NCBI GenBank assembly: GCA_036001225.1
Contig: DASYUM010000048.1
Location: forward strand, 1 to 6,939
Reading direction: 5' to 3'
Source of the DNA: DASYUM01 sp036001225
GTDB lineage: Bacteria; Methylomirabilota; Methylomirabilia; Rokubacteriales; DASRDR01
DNA: 6,939 nucleotides
Shown here: piece after piece, positions 1 through 4,406 of the stretch
Layout: the number at the start of each line of letters is the position of its first letter
Numbering within the stretch: the first letter of the stretch is position 1
Program-made: the position numbers and the translations under genes
Notes under the pieces: model-generated
Told to the model about the DNA's origin: nothing
Databases searched by the model: none
The model's input: only the letters and a program-made list of their open reading frames with translations

Positions 1-9
1 GCATGGGCG

Positions 10-38
10 GCAGGCCCGCCCTGTCGGGGCGGGCCTGC
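10..38. terminator. GC-rich hairpin, possible terminator of the small membrane-protein operon
   Basis: Positions 10-21 and 27-38 form a perfect 12-bp inverted repeat around a 5-nt loop (22-26). It lies about 58 nt beyond the stop codon of the last minus-strand gene. No T-tract follows the stem on either strand, so it is not a textbook intrinsic terminator; it may be a Rho-independent-like stop, an RNA-stabilising 3' end, or a bidirectional barrier. The rest of 1-96 shows no gene. Confidence 0.4.
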
Positions 39-96
39 GGCCGACCGTCGCGCGCGTACGCGCCAGGCGCTTCGCGATGAGGTCGCGGCTTCCGGC

Positions 97-315
97 TCAG
101 AAGCCGAGGGTGACCGGTCGCGACGGCAGCGCCTCGATGCCGCGCCGATGGTACTCGGCGCGGATCGCCGCCGCCTCGGCGCCCCGCAGCGCCTCCCGAA
201 GCGCGGCTTCGGAGGTGAGCGGCGGGTCCGGCGACCCGTTCAGGCGATGAGAGAGCTCCAGCACGCCGACCACGAAACCCACGAGCCCGCCCAGCACGGC
301 CAGTTCGCTCAGCAT
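97..315 (-). CDS. Small single-pass membrane protein, unknown family (72 aa)
   Basis: I do not recognise this 72-residue protein. Residues 4-20 are a hydrophobic membrane segment rich in Gly, Val and Leu (LAVLGGLVGFVVGVLEL). A short polar, charged tail follows, containing an Ala/Arg/Glu-rich stretch (about 36-60) likely to be helical. The ATG at 315 is chosen because it overlaps the stop of the preceding gene as TGATG (sharing the A), and a GGAGG Shine-Dalgarno sequence at 323-327 sits 7 nt before it. The same frame stays open upstream to 519, but that part lies inside the preceding gene and is compositionally a shadow. The overlap implies translational coupling and probably joint function with the 129-residue membrane protein. 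Both would be expressed from the ECF-like promoter at 724-752. Confidence 0.7.
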   Translation of the reverse strand: MLSELAVLGGLVGFVVGVLELSHRLNGSPDPPLTSEAALREALRGAEAAAIRAEYHRRGIEALPSRPVTLGF

Positions 316-704
316 CAGGCCGCCTCCGCACACGCCCGCGAGACCACCGTCGACCGGGGGCCGCGCGCCGGCTCTTCCTGGGGGGTCAGCACGATGTGGT
401 AGTCGCCCGGGCTCATCCGCTCGGCGAACGCGAGCACGCGGTGGGCGATCGCGATGATGCTGCCTACCGTCGCGGGCCGAGTGAACGGGACGGCGATCCG
501 GATCTGCCACGGTCCCCACAGGGGCTTCGTCACTACCGGGGCCACCACCGCGCCCAGCTCACCGGCGATCGCGTCGGTGAGGGTGATCTGACGGGCGATC
601 GCCGCCCGCCGTCGCCGGTCCCGCCACGTTGCCACCTCGAGCAGGGCCACGACCGCCAGGATCGGGGAGAGGGTCACCACGAGGACTGCCAGCGTCGTCA
701 GCAT
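315..704 (-). CDS. Small membrane-anchored protein, unknown family (129 aa)
   Basis: I do not recognise the family. Residues 3-26 form one long hydrophobic transmembrane helix (starting LTTLAVLVVTLSPILAVVAL). It is followed at once by an Arg cluster (WRDRRRRAA, 27-35), so by the positive-inside rule the remaining ~95 residues face the cytoplasm. That domain is soluble and mixed in character, with a Pro/Trp patch (KPLWGPWQIRIAVPF, 60-74) and a second moderately hydrophobic stretch (80-94) that is probably a buried helix. The ATG at 704 is preferred over an in-frame GTG at 719 because AAGGAGG at 710-716 lies 5 nt before the ATG and would fall within the longer version. The stop overlaps the start of the 72-residue gene as TGATG. 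A motif matching those before the sigma factor and the hydrolase lies upstream at 724-752, suggesting the pair belongs to the same regulon. Confidence 0.7.
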   Translation of the reverse strand: MLTTLAVLVVTLSPILAVVALLEVATWRDRRRRAAIARQITLTDAIAGELGAVVAPVVTKPLWGPWQIRIAVPFTRPATVGSIIAIAHRVLAFAERMSPGDYHIVLTPQEEPARGPRSTVVSRACAEAA

Positions 705-723
705 GTCCGCCTCCTTCACCCGC

Positions 724-752
724 TATGACCCCGGGCGGGAGCGGACGTGAAA
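724..752 (-). promoter_or_regulatory. Candidate ECF-type promoter of the small membrane-protein pair
   Basis: On the minus strand TTTCACG (752-746) is followed, after exactly 13 nt, by GGGGTC (732-727) and then ATA. The same arrangement precedes the sigma-factor operon and the hydrolase. The expected transcription start lies near 719-721, just upstream of the AAGGAGG ribosome site at 716-710. The layout (TTTCAC at -35, GTC at -10, 17 nt between) resembles ECF sigma promoters, several of which have TGTCAC-like -35 and CGTC-like -10 elements. Confidence 0.6.
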
Positions 753-763
753 GGCGGGGCGAG

Positions 764-780
764 CGCGCGCTCAGCGCGCG
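764..780. other. Short GC hairpin at the stop codon of the anti-sigma/MGMT gene
   Basis: Positions 764-770 (cgcgcgc) and 774-780 (gcgcgcg) are perfect 7-bp arms whose 3-nt loop is the stop codon of the fusion gene (771-773). In RNA this could partly terminate transcription between the sigma operon and the membrane-protein pair, which has its own promoter just downstream. There is no U-tract, and alternating GC runs arise easily at this GC content. Confidence 0.25.
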
Positions 781-1736
781 AGAGGATGCAGGTCCGGGCG
801 GCAGGTCGAGCAGGGCGCGAAGCCGGCGGCTTCTGCGCGCGTGCGGGAGCCGAAGAGGGTGCCGCCGAGCGGAAACGGATCCACCGAGGGGCACGTCGGC
901 AGGCAGTACTCGCTATCGCCCGGCGCCCGGACGTACATCGCCTCGCGCACGATCCGGAAATCGCGGCGCGCCCTGGTGGTCGGGATCCCTTCCACCGCGA
1001 GGAGTTTCTGCTTCCGGCTCGTCTCGCCGCCCGCGTAGCCGGTGAGCGCGCCTGAGCTGCCGATCACCCGGTGGCACGGGATCACGATCGGCAGGGGGTT
1101 CCAGCGGAGCGCCTGGGCGGCGGCCCGGACCGCCCGGGGGCGGCCGACCTCGCGGGCCAGGCCGGCGTAGGACACGACGGCCCCGTAGGGGATCGCCGCC
1201 GTCGTCCGGAGCACGTCCCGGTGGAAGTCGCTCCGCACCAGGCGGAGGTCGAGCGGCCAGTCGAGCCGTGTCCGCCGCCCGTCCAGGTACTCGCGCAGCT
1301 CGCGGTAGAACGCCTCGGTCTCCCCGCCGTCTTCCACCGCCTCGACTCGAGGCAGGCCGTGGAGCCGCGAGGACTTGAGGCTGCGGCCCGCGTCCAGGTA
1401 CTCGACGAGCAGGACGCCCTGCTCGGAGCGCGCGATCAGGACGGGGCCGATCGGAGAGGCGAACACCCGGTAGGCCACCAGCCGGCTCCGGAGATCGGCC
1501 AGGCGCGCCTCCAGCCGGTCGCGGGCGAGCGCGGCGTGCGGCGCGGCGAGCATGTGCCCGCGCATGGCGGCCACCTCGCCCTCGATCACCTGGTAGCGCT
1601 CGAACTCGCCACGGCAGGGCGCGCAGCGCCCCACGTGGGCCTGGACGCGCCGGGCCGCGGTGGCCTGTGCTTCGCCCGAGGCGGTCGCGACCAGGTCCCC
1701 TTCCAGCTCGACACAGACCGGCGACTTGGGGCTCAC
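771..1736 (-). CDS. ZAS anti-sigma domain fused to O6-alkylguanine-DNA methyltransferase and Ada phosphotriester domain
   Basis: This 321-residue soluble protein has three parts. Residues ~5-55 are a zinc anti-sigma domain: C8-x25-H34-x3-C38-x2-C41, the ZAS spacing known from RsrA-type anti-sigma factors. Residues ~89-250 are a complete O6-alkylguanine-DNA methyltransferase: PCHRV with acceptor C221, H222, arginine finger R204, N213, Y190 and E249, with R-to-Cys, N-to-Cys and Y-to-Cys distances equal to human MGMT. Residues ~268-321 match the Ada N-terminal zinc domain: C278-x3-C282-x26-C309-x2-C312, identical in spacing to E. coli Ada C38/C42/C69/C72, C278 being the expected phosphotriester acceptor. 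No AraC-type HTH and no membrane segment are present. The GTG start at 1736 overlaps the sigma-factor stop as GTGA, and AAGGAG at 1745-1750 precedes it by 8 nt. Known chemistry is irreversible alkyl transfer from DNA to Cys; inferred role is a cytoplasmic sensor holding the adjacent sigma factor until alkylated. Confidence 0.9.
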   Translation of the reverse strand: MSPKSPVCVELEGDLVATASGEAQATAARRVQAHVGRCAPCRGEFERYQVIEGEVAAMRGHMLAAPHAALARDRLEARLADLRSRLVAYRVFASPIGPVLIARSEQGVLLVEYLDAGRSLKSSRLHGLPRVEAVEDGGETEAFYRELREYLDGRRTRLDWPLDLRLVRSDFHRDVLRTTAAIPYGAVVSYAGLAREVGRPRAVRAAAQALRWNPLPIVIPCHRVIGSSGALTGYAGGETSRKQKLLAVEGIPTTRARRDFRIVREAMYVRAPGDSEYCLPTCPSVDPFPLGGTLFGSRTRAEAAGFAPCSTCRPDLHPLAR

Positions 1737-2263
1737 CGCGATGACTCCTTTGCGAACACGGCGTGCCCGTCGAGGGCGTGCCGGATCTTCTTCAGCGCCT
1801 GGAAGACGTGGGCCCGGGCGCTCTCCGCCGAGCACTCCAGGCTTTGCCCGATCGCCTCGTAGTCGAGGCCGTGGATCTTCCGCTGCAGGAAGGCGAGCCG
1901 CTGCTTGAGCGGCAGTCCAACCACGACGGCCTCGACGGCCGCCGCGACCTCGCAGCCGACCGCCGCGCCCTCCGGCCCCCCCGCCCCGTCGGTCTCCACG
2001 ACGACCGCGCTCAGCGCCGCGTACGCCCGTCGGCGACGGCTCTGAGCCCGGAAGTGGTTGCGGGAGAGGTTGGTGGCGATGGCAAACAGCCAGGCCCGGG
2101 TATTCGCTTCTTTGGGGAGCGTCCGGTAGGCCCGGTACGCCCGCAGGAAGGTCTCCTGCGAGAGGTCGTCGGCGTCGCTCGTCCGCCCGATCGCCCGCAC
2201 GAGATACCGGTAGATCTCCCCGTGATGCGCCGCCACCATGGTCTCGAACCCGGCGTCGTCCAC
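1733..2263 (-). CDS. ECF-family RNA polymerase sigma factor (176 aa)
   Basis: The protein has the two-domain ECF layout. Region 2 spans about residues 6-75, with the DDLSQETFLRAYR core-binding helix at 32-44 and the -10-recognition stretch around WLFAIATNLSRNHFR (58-72). A poorly conserved Ala/Gly-rich linker covers about 78-107. Region 4 spans about 108-165, with a helix-turn-helix at 133-161 (LDYEAIGQSL...SARAHVFQALKKIR) for -35 contact. The start is a GTG at 2263; an ATG at 2239 is possible, but the family usually begins about 8 residues before the F-E-x-x-V position, favouring 2263. The 3' end overlaps the fusion anti-sigma gene by 4 nt, as is usual for sigma/anti-sigma pairs. A candidate self-recognised promoter lies only about 8 nt before the start, implying autoregulation and a nearly leaderless message. 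Assignment to ECF is firm; the signal is inferred from the partner. Confidence 0.93.
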   Translation of the reverse strand: MDDAGFETMVAAHHGEIYRYLVRAIGRTSDADDLSQETFLRAYRAYRTLPKEANTRAWLFAIATNLSRNHFRAQSRRRRAYAALSAVVVETDGAGGPEGAAVGCEVAAAVEAVVVGLPLKQRLAFLQRKIHGLDYEAIGQSLECSAESARAHVFQALKKIRHALDGHAVFAKESSR

Positions 2264-2270
2264 TACCCTA

Positions 2271-2299
2271 AAAGACCCCGACCCGCGGCCGGCGTGAAA
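2271..2299 (-). promoter_or_regulatory. Candidate autoregulatory ECF promoter of the sigma/anti-sigma operon
   Basis: On the minus strand TTTCACG (2299-2293), 13 nt, then GGGGTC (2279-2274) followed by TTT. This matches the motifs at 724-752 and 3169-3197 in sequence and exact spacing. It sits in the 56-nt gap between the hydrolase stop and the sigma GTG. Predicted transcription starts near 2264-2267, at or a few nt before the GTG at 2263, so the transcript would have almost no leader. Autoregulation is typical of ECF sigma factors. Confidence 0.65.
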
Positions 2300-2300
2300 T

Positions 2301-2328
2301 GGGCGTCATCCCAGGGGCGTCATCCCAG
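2301..2328. repeat. Perfect tandem duplication of a 14-bp unit
   Basis: The unit gggcgtcatcccag occurs at 2301-2314 and again at 2315-2328 with no mismatch. The right copy holds the hydrolase stop codon (2320-2322); the left copy lies in the gap, directly beside the -35 element of the sigma promoter. Removing one copy would leave the hydrolase C-terminus and stop unchanged, so the duplication only moves the promoter away from the hydrolase gene. It looks like a recent slippage event. Confidence 0.85.
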
Positions 2329-3159
2329 GAAGTGGAGCAGCTTGGCGGCCACCACCTGCGGTTGTTCCTCGGGCAGGAAGTGCCCGCAGGCCGGGATCCC
2401 CTCGCCCTGAACGTCGTCGGCGACCCCCCGCCACACGTCGAGGATCCCGCTGGCCTCGAGCCGCCCTTCGCTTCCCCACAGGACCAGGATGGGGGCTTTG
2501 ATCTTCCGCGTCGCGTCGGCCCGATCGTGGGCCAGATCGGTGGTGCCCCCGGCCCGGTAATCTTCGAACCCGGCTCGGAGCGCCCCCGACTGGGAAAAGG
2601 CGTGGACGTAGACGGCGATGTCCTCCGGCGTGAAGGCCGCGGTCTGGTAGGCCCAGGCCCGAAAGAAGTAGCGGAGGTACCCCTCGACGTTGGCGCCGAC
2701 GAGCAGCTCGGGCAGGTCCGGCACCATGTGGAAGAACCAGTGCCAGGAGGCCAGCGCGACATCCTTGTCCACGCGCTCGAAGACGATCCGGGTCGGGATG
2801 ATGTCCAGCAGCACCAGCCGCTCGACCTCGTCCTCGAAGTCGAGCGCGTACCGGTGGGCCACGCGGGCGCCCCGATCGTGCCCGACCAGCCGGACGCGCG
2901 AGTACCCGAGGGCGCGCACCAGCTCGTGGATGTCGGCCGCCATCGTCCGCTTGTCGTAGCCGGCGGCCGGCTTGTCGCTGTCGCCGTACCCCCGCAGGTC
3001 CGGCGCGATCACCGTGTACCGGCGGGCCAGGACCGGGAGGAGCTTCCGCCACGCATACCAGGTCTGGGGCCACCCGTGGAGAAGGATGACGGGCGGACCC
3101 TCGCCGTCGGCGACGTAGTGCAGCCGGATGCCGTTGACGCGCGCCGTCCGGTGCTCCAT
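2320..3159 (-). CDS. Alpha/beta hydrolase of the fluoroacetate dehalogenase / epoxide hydrolase family (279 aa)
   Basis: This cytoplasmic alpha/beta hydrolase shows the oxyanion-region HGWPQTW motif (28-34) and nucleophile elbow GHDRGAR with D95, so it would act through an alkyl-enzyme ester. Key residues of Rhodopseudomonas fluoroacetate dehalogenase, recalled from knowledge, are at constant offset: D95 (D110), carboxylate-binding R96 and R99 (R111, R114), D119 (D134), and H140-W141 (H155-W156) of the halide pocket. Y201 in DYRAG is the likely halide-binding Tyr, and H260 (CGHF) the catalytic base. Length fits the family. The likely reaction is hydrolytic dehalogenation of a haloacetate or a related haloacid; epoxide hydrolysis is the main alternative. 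The ATG at 3159 has a weak ribosome site (GGTGAG) and lies close to an ECF-like promoter at 3169-3197 matching that of the sigma operon, suggesting the hydrolase is a target of that sigma factor. Confidence 0.9.
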   Translation of the reverse strand: MEHRTARVNGIRLHYVADGEGPPVILLHGWPQTWYAWRKLLPVLARRYTVIAPDLRGYGDSDKPAAGYDKRTMAADIHELVRALGYSRVRLVGHDRGARVAHRYALDFEDEVERLVLLDIIPTRIVFERVDKDVALASWHWFFHMVPDLPELLVGANVEGYLRYFFRAWAYQTAAFTPEDIAVYVHAFSQSGALRAGFEDYRAGGTTDLAHDRADATRKIKAPILVLWGSEGRLEASGILDVWRGVADDVQGEGIPACGHFLPEEQPQVVAAKLLHFLG

Positions 3160-3168
3160 CTCACCGGA

Positions 3169-3197
3169 TTAGACACCGGAACGGCGCCGGCGTGAAA
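3169..3197 (-). promoter_or_regulatory. Candidate ECF-type promoter of the hydrolase gene
   Basis: On the minus strand TTTCACG (3197-3191), 13 nt, then GGTGTC (3177-3172) followed by TAA. The first five spacer bases (CCGGC) are also shared with the sigma promoter. A 7-bp direct repeat (caccgga on the plus strand, 3162-3168 and 3174-3180) overlaps the -10 region and the leader. The predicted transcription start is near 3164-3167, giving a leader of only about 5-8 nt before the ATG at 3159. Confidence 0.6.
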
Positions 3198-3232
3198 GAG
3201 GGGGGTGAGGTTGGCCGGGTTGACGCCCTCGG

Positions 3233-4315
3233 CTACGCGGCGAAGCGGCGGTCGGCGACCCCCGCCGAGACCGGCTGCGCCCCGGCCGCGACCGCCAGGA
3301 TGTAGTCGGCGAAGCGGGCCGTCGGATCGAAGCCCAGGAGCGCGGGAGCGTCGGTGACGAAGTTGGAGGTGGCGTTGACGTCGTAGAAGTAGACCTGGCC
3401 GTCGGCCCGGCTGACGAGGTACTCGACCCCGCCGACGTCGATCCGCGCCGCCCGGGTCACGGCCCGCACCGCGTCGATGACGGCCGGTCCCGGCTCGTGG
3501 CGCTCGACCCGGAGCGCGAGGCGCGGCGCCTCGGCCGGGCACAGCTCCCAGTCGGCGGCCGCCGCGCGCGTACGGCTGGCCTCGCGGGCCACGGCCGCCG
3601 ACAGACCCCGATCATCCGGCGGCCGGGGCGCGGCCGACGCGGCGGGCTCCCGGCAGATGTCGGCCGGGCACAGGTTGAAACTGGCCGCCGCCTCCCGGTA
3701 GATCTTGATCGCGTAGAGGTACTCGCCGCCCAGCACTTCGACTCGCACGATCCCGCCGTCGGCCGGCTCCAGGTACTCCTGGACGAGCGCGACGCCGTCG
3801 GGGCCGAACCCCAACGTCCCGGCGCCCGCCGCCTCCTCGAGGGCTTCGGGCGTGTCGAAGCGGACGATGCCGGCCCCGCTCCCACCGACGTTCGGCTTGA
3901 GAACCACCGGGAAGCGGAACCCCTCGGTCAGCTTGCTCACCCGGGCGGGGTCGTTCAAGACCGCGGTGCGAGGGTAGCGGAGGCCCAGGCGCTCGAAGAG
4001 GAGAGCCTGGTGAGCCTTCGAGGTCTCGACCCGATAGGCGGCCGCCGGGTTGATCACCGGGATCCCCAGCTCCTCCGCGTAGGCGAGGAACGCGTGGGCG
4101 AAGAAGAGGGCGGCCGCGTGGCCACGGGTATGGGACGAAGGGCTCACCCGATTGACGAGGACGGCGAAGCGCCGCGCGCGGTCGGCGGGGAGGAAGCCGT
4201 GGGCGGCGGGATCGAGCTTCTCGACGGGCACGCCTCGCTGGCCCAGCTCGGCCAGCAGGCGATTGGACCAGCTCGGGTGCTCGTCCAGGATGCCGACGGT
4301 CAGCGGCCGGGCCAT
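3233..4315 (-). CDS. RimK/glutathione-synthetase-like ATP-grasp ligase (360 aa)
   Basis: The protein has the ATP-grasp fold of RimK/LysX-type carboxylate-amine ligases. Visible elements are an N-terminal Rossmann-like region (5-95), ATP-contacting K140 with the glycine loop GGSGAG (144-149), the hinge QEYL (E180), and metal-binding E299 with D312-V-N314 in YFYDVNATSNFV. Such enzymes form an acyl-phosphate and join it to an amine or thiol. The substrate cannot be read from the sequence. An Ala/Arg/Pro-rich stretch at about 218-262, bracketed by two Cys-Pro-Ala motifs (C216, C259), is probably a lineage insertion near the active-site lid. The ATG at 4315 has a strong AAAGGAG ribosome site 6 nt upstream. 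A sigma-70-type promoter in the preceding gap makes this gene independent of both the oxidoreductase operon upstream and the ECF-like promoters downstream. It is unlikely to be a classical glutathione synthetase; family call firm, function unknown. Confidence 0.88.
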   Translation of the reverse strand: MARPLTVGILDEHPSWSNRLLAELGQRGVPVEKLDPAAHGFLPADRARRFAVLVNRVSPSSHTRGHAAALFFAHAFLAYAEELGIPVINPAAAYRVETSKAHQALLFERLGLRYPRTAVLNDPARVSKLTEGFRFPVVLKPNVGGSGAGIVRFDTPEALEEAAGAGTLGFGPDGVALVQEYLEPADGGIVRVEVLGGEYLYAIKIYREAAASFNLCPADICREPAASAAPRPPDDRGLSAAVAREASRTRAAAADWELCPAEAPRLALRVERHEPGPAVIDAVRAVTRAARIDVGGVEYLVSRADGQVYFYDVNATSNFVTDAPALLGFDPTARFADYILAVAAGAQPVSAGVADRRFAA

Positions 4316-4363
4316 GAGGGGCTCCTTTCGGGCTAATACTCTATTCTTGACCGAGTTAGCGGT

Positions 4364-4393
4364 ATTTTAGCCAGGCGAGCTCGGGGATGTCAA
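4364..4393 (-). promoter_or_regulatory. Near-consensus sigma-70 promoter of the ATP-grasp gene
   Basis: On the minus strand TTGACA (4393-4388, perfect -35) is separated by 18 nt from TAAAAT (4369-4364, one mismatch from TATAAT). The predicted start is near 4357, giving a leader of about 42 nt before the ATG at 4315. It lies in the most AT-rich stretch of the window (about 4331-4370). An imperfect inverted repeat (4331-4339 with 4362-4372) spans the -10 and could be an operator. Confidence 0.7.
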
Positions 4394-4406
4394 GCCCCAT
4401 GAGCGG

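Noticed and set aside
702..719. GTG at 719 as start of the 129-residue membrane protein
   Set aside because: The AAGGAGG ribosome site lies inside that extension and is correctly placed for the ATG at 704.
1737..1835. ATG at 1835 as start of the anti-sigma/MGMT fusion
   Set aside because: The extra 33 residues overlap the sigma factor and are Arg/Pro-rich; the GTG at 1736 has a good ribosome site and the 4-nt overlap typical of coupled genes.
1071..1862. Long plus-strand open frame opposite the anti-sigma/MGMT fusion gene
   Set aside because: It lies antisense to a gene with clear catalytic motifs, has a Pro/Arg/Gly-biased translation with no recognisable domain, and is the usual by-product of high GC.
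4382..4402. Possible terminator hairpin (GGGG-8-CCCC) after the oxidoreductase
   Set aside because: The stem is only 4 bp, lacks a T-tract and its loop contains the -35 element of the next gene, so it is better explained as promoter sequence.
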